Positions 25,103 to 37,285 of a stretch of DNA of 64,000 nucleotides are shown here, in pieces. The notes under the pieces are model-generated. The model ran no database searches. It saw nothing but the letters and a program-made list of their open reading frames with translations, and was not told where the DNA came from. The stretch covers positions 1 to 64,000 of the forward strand of contig JAWLBM010000013.1 of the NCBI GenBank assembly GCA_041687675.1, read 5' to 3'. The position numbers and the translations under genes were made by a program. The DNA comes from JAWLBM01 sp041687675. Lineage in GTDB: Bacteria; Pseudomonadota; Alphaproteobacteria; Rhizobiales; Pleomorphomonadaceae. Numbering within the stretch: position 1 is the stretch's first letter; every line of letters starts with the position of its first letter.

Positions 25103-25513
25103 TCAGTCCGCACGGGATCGTTCGTAATAGAAAGTAAGTCCGGCATATATTGCCACCGTCACGCCATGGAAAACGAGGACAGTCGGGTCGAGGCCGAAGA
25201 TATCGCGGAAGACGCTATGCAGCACGGCCTCGGTCGAGGCCGCGATCAGCCAGACCACCGTGCCCCAGGACGCGGTCAGCCACAGGCCGACGGCCGCGAC
25301 CAACTCGAACACCGCGAAGAAGCCCACGGCCACCATCCACTCCCGTTCGAGGCTGAAGAAATCGCCGCCGGGCGCGAGCGGCCCCAGGACCACCAGCCAG
25401 CGGCGCAGTCCCGAGGCCAGGAACACAAGGGCGAGGATGCGCACATAGGTGATCAGGGCGATGCGCGGGTCGAGGAGGCTCGCCGCCGGCTGCTGTTCCT
25501 GGCTCGTGTTCAT
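25103..25513 (-). CDS. DUF6163 family membrane protein
   Basis: 136 residues with four hydrophobic segments (about 25-45, 62-80, 85-103 and 113-130), an integral inner-membrane protein. The gene order ldtR - this gene - divergent hemB is recurrent in Rhizobiales, on which the family name rests. No catalytic motif. Function is unknown. It is transcribed toward ldtR, with about 196 bases between them. Confidence 0.75.
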   Translation of the reverse strand: MNTSQEQQPAASLLDPRIALITYVRILALVFLASGLRRWLVVLGPLAPGGDFFSLEREWMVAVGFFAVFELVAAVGLWLTASWGTVVWLIAASTEAVLHSVFRDIFGLDPTVLVFHGVTVAIYAGLTFYYERSRAD

Positions 25514-25676
25514 CCGATCCGTCCGGCCCCCGTTCCGCCCGCGCGACCTTTATCCTACAGCCGCGGTCCGAACGGAACCCCGTGCCCGCGGGTGGAACGG
25601 CACCGGGCGGACGTGCTAAATCCTCTCGGTCCGACCCGGCGCCGCCGCCGGGCGACCCCGAGAGCGAGACGACCCC

Positions 25677-26717
25677 ATGACCTTCCATCGCCAGGACCAA
25701 CCCCCGCGGCAGGCGCCCGACATCGCCGGGATCCTCGGCGGCCGGCGCATGCGCCGCAACCGGCGCACCGACTGGTCGCGCCGCCTGGTCCGCGAGACCA
25801 CGCTCACGGTGGACGACCTCATCTGGCCGGTGTTCCTCGTCGATGGCGAGAATGTCGCCACGCCGGTGCCGTCGATGCCGGGGGTGTTCCGCTACAGCAC
25901 CGACCGCGCCGTGCGGGAGGTGGAGACGGCGGCGAGGCTCGGCATCCCGGCGGTGGCGCTGTTCCCCTACACCGACCCGGCGGTGCGCGACGAGCACGGC
26001 AGCGAGAGCCTCAACGAGCAGAACCTCGTCTGCCGCACCGTGCGGGCGATCAAGCAGGCGGTGCCGGAGATCGGCGTCGTCACCGACGTGGCGCTCGACC
26101 CCTACACCAGCCACGGCCACGACGGCCTGCTGGTCGGCGACGAGATCGTCAACGACGAGACGGTGGAGGTGCTCTGCCGCCAGGCGGTGCTGCAGGCCGC
26201 CGCGGGTTCCGACGTGATCGCCCCCTCCGACATGATGGACGGGCGGATCGGCGCGATCCGCGCCTCGCTGGACGAGGCCGGCTTCGTCAACGTGCAGATC
26301 ATGTCCTACGCGGCCAAGTACGCCTCGGCCTTCTACGGCCCCTTCCGCGACGCGATCGGCACCTCGAAGACGCTGCGCGGCGACAAGCGCACCTACCAGA
26401 TGGACCCGGCCAACACCGACGAGGCGCTGCGGGAGGTCGAGCTCGACCTCGCCGAGGGCGCCGACATGATCATGGTCAAGCCGGGCATGCCCTACCTCGA
26501 CGTCGTCCGCCGGCTGAAGGAGACCTTCGCGGTGCCGACCTTCGCCTACCAGGTCTCCGGCGAATACGCGATGATCCGGGCGGCCGCCGGCAACGGCTGG
26601 CTGGACGGCGAGCGGGCGATGATGGAGAGCCTGCAGGGCTTCAAGCGGGCGGGCGCGGACGGCGTGCTCACCTACTTCGCGCCCGAGGCGGCGCGGCGCC
26701 TCAAGGCCGGCACTTGA
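25677..26717 (+). CDS. hemB: delta-aminolevulinic acid dehydratase (porphobilinogen synthase)
   Basis: 346 residues. It condenses two 5-aminolevulinates to porphobilinogen for haem, bacteriochlorophyll and B12 synthesis. Catalytic lysines are in SYAAKYASAFYGPFRDA and MIMVKPGMPYLD. The metal loop reads DVALDPYTSHGHDG with Asp where zinc enzymes have Cys, so it is the zinc-independent, magnesium-type enzyme. An N-terminal arm rich in Arg (RRMRRNRRTDWSRRL) is normal for octameric members. It diverges from DUF6163; the stop overlaps the TTG start of the next gene, an unusual operon partner. Confidence 0.97.
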   Translation: MTFHRQDQPPRQAPDIAGILGGRRMRRNRRTDWSRRLVRETTLTVDDLIWPVFLVDGENVATPVPSMPGVFRYSTDRAVREVETAARLGIPAVALFPYTDPAVRDEHGSESLNEQNLVCRTVRAIKQAVPEIGVVTDVALDPYTSHGHDGLLVGDEIVNDETVEVLCRQAVLQAAAGSDVIAPSDMMDGRIGAIRASLDEAGFVNVQIMSYAAKYASAFYGPFRDAIGTSKTLRGDKRTYQMDPANTDEALREVELDLAEGADMIMVKPGMPYLDVVRRLKETFAVPTFAYQVSGEYAMIRAAAGNGWLDGERAMMESLQGFKRAGADGVLTYFAPEAARRLKAGT

Positions 26718-28108
26718 CCCGAGCGATCGCCGCGCGCCTCGCCGCGGCGGTCCTCGCCGCCGCGATCCTGTCCTCCTGCTCGCCGGTGGACGGCGGCCAG
26801 GCGCGCCTCTGCCGCACGGTTCTCGCAGGCCTCGAGCCCGACGGGGCGGTCCGCATCCTCTCCGAGAGCGTCGATCCGGTCGCCCGCTTCGGCGTGCGCC
26901 TCGCCTACGAGGTGACTCCCGAGACCGGGGCAGAACGCCTCGGCGTGCTGCGCTGCGCCTTCGGGGGCGGCCGCCTCGACGACCGCCGGCTGGACCTTCG
27001 CGCCGTCGAGGTCGACGGCGAGCGCCTCGGCGAGGCGCAACTCCTGCTGCTCGAGCGCTTCTGGCTCGCCGACCCGGAGGCGACCCGCGCGGCGGAGGCC
27101 CGCATCGACCGCCCCGACCGGACGCCGCTGGTGCCGGTGACCCTCTCCCCCTGGGCCGGCTACCTCTTGCAGCAGATCGTCAACGCCGCTCCGGTCGGCG
27201 CCTTCTATGCGCTGATCGCGATGGCCTACGCCTTCGTCTACGGCCTGGTGGGGCGGATCAACCTCGCCTTCGGCGAGGTGGCGGTGATCGGCGCCTTCGC
27301 GATGATCAACGTGCTGATGGTGGTCGCGGCCGCCGCCGCGGGGCTGTCGCCGGGCCTTGCCTTCGGCGCCGTCGCCGTCGCGGTCGCGGCAGCGGGGCTC
27401 GCCGCGGGCGCCGCCGGCGCGGCGATGGAGCGGATGGTGTTCCGCCCGCTCGCCGCCGCCGGTACGCGGGCGTTCCTGATCGCCACCGTCGGGCTCGCGA
27501 TCGCCCTCGGCGAGATGCTGCGCCTCCTCGCCGGCTCGGCCGAGCGGTGGATCCAGCCCTTCCTCAACGAGCCGCGCCGGCTGGTCGCCGGCCCCTATCC
27601 GGTCACCGCGACGCCGATGCAGGCGGTGGAGATCGCCGGCTTCCTCGCCGCCGCCGGGCTGATCGCGCTGATGATGACGCGCAGCCGCTTCGGCCGTGAC
27701 TGGCGGGCGGTCGCCGACGACCCGCTGATGGCGCGGCTCGTCGGCATCGACCCGGCTCGCGTGGCGGCGATCACCTTCGTCGTCTCGTCGGCGCTGGCGG
27801 GCGTCGCCGGCGGGCTCTCGGCGCTGCACTACGGCCACGCCAGCCCCTATTCGGGCCTGCTGATCGGCATCAAGGCGCTGGTCGCCGCGGTGCTCGGCGG
27901 GATCGGCTCGATTCCCGGCGCCGCGCTCGGCGGCTTCGCCATCGGCCTCGTCGAGACCCTGTGGTCGGCCTACCTGCCGCTTGCGCACCGCGACATCGCC
28001 GTGCTGTCGATCCTGGTGCTGGTGCTGGTGTTCCGCCCCTCCGGCCTGTTCGGCTTGGGCCGCGGGCAGCCGGGCGCCGACGAGCGCCGCCGGCTCGGCT
28101 TCGGCTGA
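26714..28108 (+). CDS. LivH-type permease with N-terminal lipoprotein-like domain
   Basis: 464 residues from TTG 26714, which overlaps the hemB stop. The first 22 residues form a lipoprotein-type signal (hydrophobic stretch then LSSC, Cys22). A soluble domain of about 115 residues with two more Cys follows. From about residue 140 the chain is a LivH permease: AAPVGAFYALIAMAYAFVYG, INLAFGEVAVIGAF, the ATPase-contact segment RDWRAVADDPLMARLVGID, and ALVAAVLGGIGSIPGAALGGF. No binding protein, ATPase or LivM partner is adjacent, so it is an orphan. Two genes fused by an assembly error is an alternative, but the frame is continuous and well coded. Confidence 0.75.
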   Translation: MTRAIAARLAAAVLAAAILSSCSPVDGGQARLCRTVLAGLEPDGAVRILSESVDPVARFGVRLAYEVTPETGAERLGVLRCAFGGGRLDDRRLDLRAVEVDGERLGEAQLLLLERFWLADPEATRAAEARIDRPDRTPLVPVTLSPWAGYLLQQIVNAAPVGAFYALIAMAYAFVYGLVGRINLAFGEVAVIGAFAMINVLMVVAAAAAGLSPGLAFGAVAVAVAAAGLAAGAAGAAMERMVFRPLAAAGTRAFLIATVGLAIALGEMLRLLAGSAERWIQPFLNEPRRLVAGPYPVTATPMQAVEIAGFLAAAGLIALMMTRSRFGRDWRAVADDPLMARLVGIDPARVAAITFVVSSALAGVAGGLSALHYGHASPYSGLLIGIKALVAAVLGGIGSIPGAALGGFAIGLVETLWSAYLPLAHRDIAVLSILVLVLVFRPSGLFGLGRGQPGADERRRLGFG

Positions 28109-28223
28109 GGGCCGCGGCCGACGCCGCCAGGACGCCGGGACGCGCGGACACGGCGGCGGCGGTCCGGCATCCGCCGTGCCAGGGCCGGAACCACCTCGCC
28201 GCCCGCACCTCGCCGGTCCGCCG

Positions 28224-28553
28224 TCAGACGCCGCCCTGCGGCACGTAGAGGCAGAGCACGTGGCCGGTCTTCGTGCCGGACGTGGTGCAGAGGTGATACC
28301 GCTGCTGGTGGTCCTCCACCGGCGTCATCCGGATCCGGTGGTCTGCAAAGGGAATCACGATCCCCGTCGCCTCGATCCGGTATCCGCGCGGGGTCACCTG
28401 GACGTCGTCGAAGGAGATCGGCCGGCAGTCGCGGTCGCTGCAGCAGGCGAAGTCGTAGAAATCGTGCGCCGAGGCCGGCGACGGCCCGCCGCCGGGGGCG
28501 CCACACAGCAGCGCCACGGCGGGCAGCGCGGTCCAGACCAGTCGTCTCATCAT
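28224..28553 (-). CDS. small secreted protein of unknown function
   Basis: 109 residues starting with MMRR; signal peptide of about 29 residues (ASA/HDFYDFACCS cleavage). The mature part has five Cys, including CCSDRDC, and a beta-rich segment (VTPRGYRIEATGIVIPFADHRIRMTPVEDHQQRYHLC). This resembles short periplasmic proteins common in Rhizobiales that start with HxxYDxxCCSxxDC, of no defined function. Convergent with the orphan permease gene; the 116 bases between them hold nothing clear. Confidence 0.7.
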   Translation of the reverse strand: MMRRLVWTALPAVALLCGAPGGGPSPASAHDFYDFACCSDRDCRPISFDDVQVTPRGYRIEATGIVIPFADHRIRMTPVEDHQQRYHLCTTSGTKTGHVLCLYVPQGGV

Positions 28554-28974
28554 CGCATGCTCCCTGTCTCCGGAGCCTTGTTTCGGACATGCGGACCCTT
28601 TGCCGCGGCACCTCCGCCTCGCGACACGCCGATGGGCGGCCTCTACCCTCCCGGCGACGTCGGCCGCGCGGCTCCCCGGCGGGCGGTGTCGAGGCGAGGA
28701 ACCCTTCACGAGGGGAATTGTGCCGTTCCGGCATGATCGATCACGAAAGGGTCATGCCGGCGTGTGGACGCGGGGTGGCGCGCGCCCATGCACCGACGGG
28801 TCCGTCCAGGGCCGCTCCCCGCCCGGGCCTGCACCGATCCGCAGGTCCCGGGGCCACGCCCCGCCGCGGACCCGATGCTCGCGCGGGAGGCCCTCATGCC
28901 GCCGCCGGCGACCTTGTTTTTCCACCACTTTCGGCCATTTGTCGCGGGAATGTCATCCGCCGGCAAAGACGCGC
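28554..28974. other. intergenic region, no supported gene
   Basis: About 420 bases upstream of the tRNA-Asp promoter. Frames on both strands are short, Arg/Pro-rich and without ribosome sites. Nothing else was seen. Confidence 0.4.
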
Positions 28975-29003
28975 TTGACACATCGCGCCGGGTGCCATAC
29001 TTC
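28975..29003 (+). promoter_or_regulatory. sigma-70 promoter of tRNA-Asp
   Basis: A perfect TTGACA (28975-28980), exactly 17 bases, then TACTTC (28998-29003). It lies about 62 bases before the mature tRNA 5' end, leaving a short precursor leader. Confidence 0.65.
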
Positions 29004-29064
29004 AGCGCCACCGACGACGAACGGGGCGCGGCAAGGCCGCCTCCCGGATCCGAAATCGCCCAGC

Positions 29065-29141
29065 GGGGGTGTAGCTCAGTCGGTTAGAGTGCCGGCCTGT
29101 CACGCCGGAGGTCGCGGGTTCGAGCCCCGTCACTCCCGCCA
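29065..29141 (+). tRNA. tRNA-Asp (anticodon GTC)
   Basis: 77 bases folding into a full cloverleaf. Acceptor 29065-29071 pairs with 29131-29137 (one G-U), D arm has the TAGCTCAG box, anticodon stem CCGGC/GCCGG encloses CTGTCAC with anticodon GTC, T arm contains GTTCGAGC, discriminator G73 as expected for Asp, and CCA is encoded. A short T-run (CTTTTCC) follows directly. Confidence 0.97.
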
Positions 29142-29269
29142 CTTTTCCAAGCCTTGATGGATGTCTGCAAGATCCGCGCCTCGGATCGGGCGGGTGCTTC
29201 GCGTGCTGCGGCTTGCCGACGCCACTGCATCGGGCGCGGCGGGTTGCTGGTCGCCGGATTTGCGGGGGC

Positions 29270-29461
29270 TCAGTTCCGTCCGATATGGCGTCGGCGGACC
29301 GCGGCGTCGGCCCGATGCTGCAGCCAGTCGGCCCAGGCGAGCACGGAGACCGGGATGATCATGGCCGCGAGTGCGGCGACGCCGGCGAGCATCAGGACGG
29401 AAATGCCCTGTTCCACCGCGTCGCGGATCATGGCCAACTGCGGGACCTCGTCTCCGTTCAT
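29270..29461 (-). CDS. small single-span membrane protein
   Basis: 63 residues from ATG 29459-29461 with GGGAG 8 bases upstream. One hydrophobic helix (about residues 20-43, ISVLMLAGVAALAAMIIPVS) and a basic tail (AVRRRHIGRN) suggest an inner-membrane peptide with its C terminus in the cytoplasm. No family recognised. It converges on the tRNA-Asp gene. The upstream open frame that continues into malQ is antisense-type and not supported. Confidence 0.45.
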   Translation of the reverse strand: MNGDEVPQLAMIRDAVEQGISVLMLAGVAALAAMIIPVSVLAWADWLQHRADAAVRRRHIGRN

Positions 29462-29628
29462 GGGCGACTCCCAGGCAGATTTCGACCAAGTATAGCTCGG
29501 AGTTGCGGATTCGTTGTCCGGAAACTTCGAAACTGGTGAAAATTGGACGGGTTGAGCTTGCCCGCGGTGGAGATTCCCATGATCTGCGCCCCGAGCCCGG
29601 CCACCGGCTCCGGATCTGGCAGGCGCGG

Positions 29629-31812
29629 TCAGTCCGCCGGCCTGGGGGCCGCATTCCGCGCCCGGCAGGCGGCGACCTCGAGGAGTTCGCGGATCTGCGG
29701 GTCCCGCTCGATCTCCTCCAGCGTCAGCCGGTAGCGCCGCCGCCAGTTGGGATGCTGCTCGTCGAGGGTGGAGGGCACGTTCACCGGGTCGGTCTCGCCG
29801 GTGAGGTCGTCGAGCTGCACCATGGCGATGGCGCTCGTCGTCTCGGCGAGGAACGCGTTGGCGGCGGCGACGAAGGCCTCCTCGTCCACCTCGCCCTCCT
29901 CCGGCAGCAGCCCGTCGGCCCGCAGCAGGCCGACGAAGCTCTCGCGGTCGCGCGCGCGGCGCTCGCGCTGGGCGACGGTCTCGGCGGCGTCGGGAAAGAG
30001 GCCGAGGTCCTCCTTGAGGTCGTTGTCGACCCCCAGCCACCAGCCGCGCAGGGTCGGCAGGTCGTGGCTGCCGCAGACGGCCATGGCCTGGCGGGGATAC
30101 TCGGCAGCGGCGCGGAAGACGCCGGTGTCGAAGTCCTGCTCGAAGAACAGCACCCGGTAGGACAGGATGCCGGCTTCGGCCATCTTGTCGCGGAAGCCCG
30201 TCGGCACGGTGCCGAGATCCTCGCCCACCACGAGGCAGCGCTGGCGGACGCTCTCCAGCGCCAGGATGCCGACGAGGTCGTCGAGCGGATAGCCGACGTA
30301 GGCGCCCTCCGCGGGGGACGTGTCGTCCGGCACCCACCAGAGGTGCTGGAGGCCCATCACATGGTCGATCCTGATGCCGCCGGCGTGGCGCATGTTGGCG
30401 CGCACCAGCTCGATGAAGCTCTGGTAGGCCTCGGCGCGGAGCGCGTGCGGCTGGAACGGCGGCAGCCCCCAGCTCTGGCCGCCCGGCATGAAGATGTCCG
30501 GCGGCGCGCCGACGGCGACGCCGCGCGACACCGCCTCCGGGCTCGCCCATGTCTCCGCGCCGGCCGCGTCGGCGCCGACGGCGAGGTCGCGGTAGAGCCC
30601 GATCGACATGGCGGCCCGGCGCGCCTCGGCGGCCGCCGCCTCGAGTTGGCCGTCGGCGACGAACTGGACGTAGTGCTGGAACAGCACCTCGTCGCCCTGG
30701 TCGACGAGGAAACCGACGGTCCCCTCCCCGTCCGGGGCGCGGAAGGGCTCGGGCCAGGTGCGCCAGTCCGGCCGCGGCGGGTCGCCGGCGGCGAAGCGGG
30801 CCCGCAGCGCGAGGAAGAGGCAGGCGCGGGCAAAGCCCGGCCCGCGGGCCTCCACGAAGTCGGCGAGCGCCTGGCGGCGCTGCTCGTCGGCCTCGTCTAG
30901 GAAGTCGGCGAAGGCGGCGGCGAGCGCCTCCGCCTTCAGGGCGACGACGCCGGTGTAGTCGACGAGCTTCGCCTGGCGCACCGCCTCGATGCGCCGGCGC
31001 GTCCGGGGATCGCGCCGGAAGGCGTCGAGGCGGGGCCCGGGGGGCAACGCCTCGATCGAGATGGCGAGCGGATTGAGCAGCAGGCGGCTCGCCGGCGAGT
31101 AGGGGCTCGCGGCCTCCGGCGCGTCCATGAACAGGGCGTGCAGCGGGTTGAGGCCGACCACCTCGGCGCCCTCCCCGGCCGCGAAGCGGACGAGCCGGGA
31201 AAGGTCGTCGAAGTCGCCGATGCCCCAGTCGGCCTCAGAGCGGACGAGGTAGAGCTGGGCGGAGATGCCGAACAGCCGCTGGCCGGCCCGCATCTGCGGC
31301 GGCTGCCAGCAGGCGGGCGGCGTGACGAACAGCGGCATCTCCGCCACGGGTTCGGCAAGGTTCAGCCGGTGGTAGCCGGGCGGAAGCGCCGGCAGCCGCA
31401 GCCCTCGCCGCTCCTGCGCCTCGCCGCCCGCGTGGCGGGTCTCGAGCCGCGGCATCCGGGCGACATCCGCCTCCCCATGGCGCTCGCCGCCCTCCTCGAG
31501 GTGGACGCGCCAGGCGAGCCGGCGGGCGCCGGCGGGAAGGCTCACCGGCACCTCGACCGTGCGGCCGCCGGAGCGGTCGACGTGCACCGGCGGCAGCGCG
31601 CGCGCCCACTCGGCGGCCTCCGCCTCGGCCAGCCGCTCCGCCGCCTCGTCCTCGGAGGAGACCTCCACGTGCATGGCATGAAGGATCCGGACCAGCGTCT
31701 CCGGCCCGACGCGGCGGGTGCGGCCCTGGGCGTCCTCCCAGACCACCTCGACGCCATAGTGGCCGGCCAGCCGCTCCAGGTGCGTGGCGCCCCTCTCCTC
31801 GGTCGCGGTCAC
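29629..31812 (-). CDS. malQ: 4-alpha-glucanotransferase (amylomaltase)
   Basis: 727 residues, GTG start overlapping the glgB stop (GTGA). GH77 motifs: LFGISAQLYLVRSEADWGIGDFDDL, GGIRIDHVMGLQHLWWVP with the nucleophile Asp, LVVGEDLGTVP with the acid/base Glu, and CGSHDLPTLRGWW. The first about 150 residues form the N-terminal extension found in longer proteobacterial MalQ. It disproportionates maltodextrins, transferring glucan segments and releasing glucose. Last gene of the glgE operon, so it probably recycles short maltodextrins made during alpha-glucan turnover. Confidence 0.95.
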   Translation of the reverse strand: MTATEERGATHLERLAGHYGVEVVWEDAQGRTRRVGPETLVRILHAMHVEVSSEDEAAERLAEAEAAEWARALPPVHVDRSGGRTVEVPVSLPAGARRLAWRVHLEEGGERHGEADVARMPRLETRHAGGEAQERRGLRLPALPPGYHRLNLAEPVAEMPLFVTPPACWQPPQMRAGQRLFGISAQLYLVRSEADWGIGDFDDLSRLVRFAAGEGAEVVGLNPLHALFMDAPEAASPYSPASRLLLNPLAISIEALPPGPRLDAFRRDPRTRRRIEAVRQAKLVDYTGVVALKAEALAAAFADFLDEADEQRRQALADFVEARGPGFARACLFLALRARFAAGDPPRPDWRTWPEPFRAPDGEGTVGFLVDQGDEVLFQHYVQFVADGQLEAAAAEARRAAMSIGLYRDLAVGADAAGAETWASPEAVSRGVAVGAPPDIFMPGGQSWGLPPFQPHALRAEAYQSFIELVRANMRHAGGIRIDHVMGLQHLWWVPDDTSPAEGAYVGYPLDDLVGILALESVRQRCLVVGEDLGTVPTGFRDKMAEAGILSYRVLFFEQDFDTGVFRAAAEYPRQAMAVCGSHDLPTLRGWWLGVDNDLKEDLGLFPDAAETVAQRERRARDRESFVGLLRADGLLPEEGEVDEEAFVAAANAFLAETTSAIAMVQLDDLTGETDPVNVPSTLDEQHPNWRRRYRLTLEEIERDPQIRELLEVAACRARNAAPRPAD

Positions 31813-34012
31813 GGGGTCCCTCCAGGCTTGAGATAGACCGTGGCGAGCGGCGGCAGGCGCAGCGGGATGGACCAGGGGCGCCCGTGCGCCGGGGTCTCCT
31901 CCGCCTCGACGCCGCCGCCGTTGCCGACGTTGGAGCCGCCGTAGCGGCCGGCGTCGGTGTTGAGGATCTCCTGCCAGCGGCCGCCGGACGGCACGCCGAC
32001 CCGGTAGGCCTCGCGCACGACCGGCGTCATGTTGGAGACGGCGAGCACCGGTGGCGCCCCCTCCGCGAAGCGCAGGAAGGCGAAGACCGAGTTCTCCCGG
32101 TCGTCGCCGATGGCCCAGGCGAAGCCGGCGGGGTCGTCGTCGGTGCGGTGCAGCGCGGGTTCGGCGGCGTAGACGGCGTTGAGGTCGCGGACCAGCGCCT
32201 GCACCGCCTTGTGCTCGGGATGGTCGAGCCGCCACCAGGACACCTGGCCGTCGTGGTTCCACTCCGACCATTCGGCGATCTCGCAGCCCATGAACAGGAG
32301 CTTCTTGCCCGGGTGCGCCCACATGAAGCCGTAGTAGGCGCGAAGGTTGGCGAACCGCTGCCAGTGGTCGCCGCGCATCTTGCCGATCAGCGATCCCTTG
32401 CCGTGCACCACCTCGTCATGGCTGAGCGGCAGGATGAAGGTCTCCGACCAGGCGTAGACCATGCTGAAGGTCATGCTGTCGTGGTGCCAGCGGCGGTTGA
32501 TCGAATCCTCCTCCATGTAGTGGAGGGTGTCGTGCATCCACCCCATGTTCCACTTATAGTGGAACCCTAGGCCACCGCGCTCGACCGGCGCGGTGACGCC
32601 GGGCCAGGCGGTGGATTCCTCCGCGATGGTGATCGCGCCGGGGATGCGATGGCGGATCATCGAGTTGAGGTGCTTGAAGAAGTCCACCGCCTCGAGGTTC
32701 TCCCGTCCGCCGAAGCGGTTGGGCACCCACTCGCCGGCCTTGCGGCTGTAGTCCCGGTAGAGCATGGAGGCGACCGCGTCCACGCGCAGCGCATCCACGT
32801 GGTAGCGCTCCAGCCACTCCATCGCCGAGGCGATCAGGAAGCCCTTCACCTCGTTGCGCCCGAGGTTGTAGATCAGGGTGTTCCAGTCCTGGTGGAAGCC
32901 CTCGCGCGGGTCCTCGTGCTCGTAGAGCGCGGTGCCGTCGAACTGGGCGAGCCCGAAGACATCGGTCGGGAAGTGCGCCGGCACCCAGTCGAGGATGACG
33001 CCGACGTTGGCCTCGTGGCAGCGGTCGACGAAGCGGGCGAAGTCCTCCGGAGAGCCGTGCCGGCCGGTGGGCGCGAACAGCCCGAGCGGCTGGTATCCCC
33101 AGGACCCGCCGAAGGGATGCTCCATGATCGGCAGCAGCTCCAGGTGGGTGAATCCCATCGAGGAAACGTAGGGGATCAGCCGGTCGGCGAGTTCCGACCA
33201 GTCGAGGATCTCGCCGCGCGGGCCGCGCAGCCAGGACTGCGAGTGCACCTCGTAGATTGACATGGGCGAGGTCGGGGCCTGCCGCTCGGCGCGGCGCGCG
33301 AGCCACCCGGCGTCGGTCCAGGCGAAGGGCTCGGGCCGGGCGACGATCGAGGCCGTGGCCGGCGCCGCCTCGCTGGCGTGGGCGACCGGGTCGGCCTTCT
33401 GCGGCAGCACGTTGCCGTGCGGCCCGATGATCTCGTACTTGTAGCGGGCGCCCGGCCCGATCCGCGGCACGAAGATCTCGTGCACGCCGGAGGCGCCGCG
33501 GTGGCGCATCGGATGGCGGCGGCCATCCCAGGTGTTGAAGTCGCCGACCACCGACACCCGCCGGGCGTTCGGCGCCCAGACGGCGAAGCGGACGCCCTGC
33601 ACGCCGTCGACGCTCATCGCCTGCGCGCCGAGCACGCGGCCGAGTTCGTAGTGGGTGCCCTCGGCGATGAGGTGCAGGTCGAGGTCGCCGAGGAGCAGGC
33701 CGAAGGCGTAGGGGTCCTCCGTCACCTGCGTCTGGTCGCCCCAGCGGATCACCAGCCGGTAGGGTCCCGACGCGGCAAGCGGCCCCGCGAACAGTCCGGC
33801 CGGGTGGACGAGTTCCAGCGCCCCCAGCGGGCTGTCGTCCTCCCGCGCGCGCACCTCGACGGCGCTCGCGCCGGGCTGGAAGGTGCGCACGAAGGTGCGG
33901 CCGCCGATGTCATGGGGCCCGAGCAGCGCGAAGGGACTGCCGTGGCGGCCCTCGACGAGCGCCTGCACCGCGTCGGCGTCGAGACCGGTGGCGGCGTCCA
34001 TAGCCGTTCTCA

Positions 34013-34016
<4 letters not shown>
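31809..34016 (-). CDS. glgB: 1,4-alpha-glucan branching enzyme
   Basis: 735 residues from the first of two ATGs (34014-34016), overlapping the treS stop (ATGA). N-terminal domains (GSPFALLGPHD, VRFAVWAPNARRVSVVGDFNTWDGR, CBM48) precede the GH13 barrel: ILDWVPAHFPTD, VDALRVDAVASMLYRDYSRK (nucleophile Asp), TIAEEST (acid/base Glu) and LPLSHDEVVHGKGSL. It makes alpha-1,6 branches on the linear glucan produced by GlgE. Length is standard. In the GlgE pathway branching also creates new non-reducing ends for extension. Confidence 0.97.

Positions 34017-37277
<3,261 letters not shown>

Positions 37278-37285
<8 letters not shown>

Noticed and set aside
25166..26713. Long plus-strand open frame upstream of the LivH-type gene, overlapping hemB
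   Set aside because: It is in another frame from hemB, which has a perfect family match. The frame is Arg/Gly/Pro-rich, a normal artefact of high-GC codons. Only the part from TTG 26714 onward codes.
29142..29628. Integrated element at tRNA-Asp
   Set aside because: No integrase, no repeat of the tRNA 3' end and no change of composition were found downstream.
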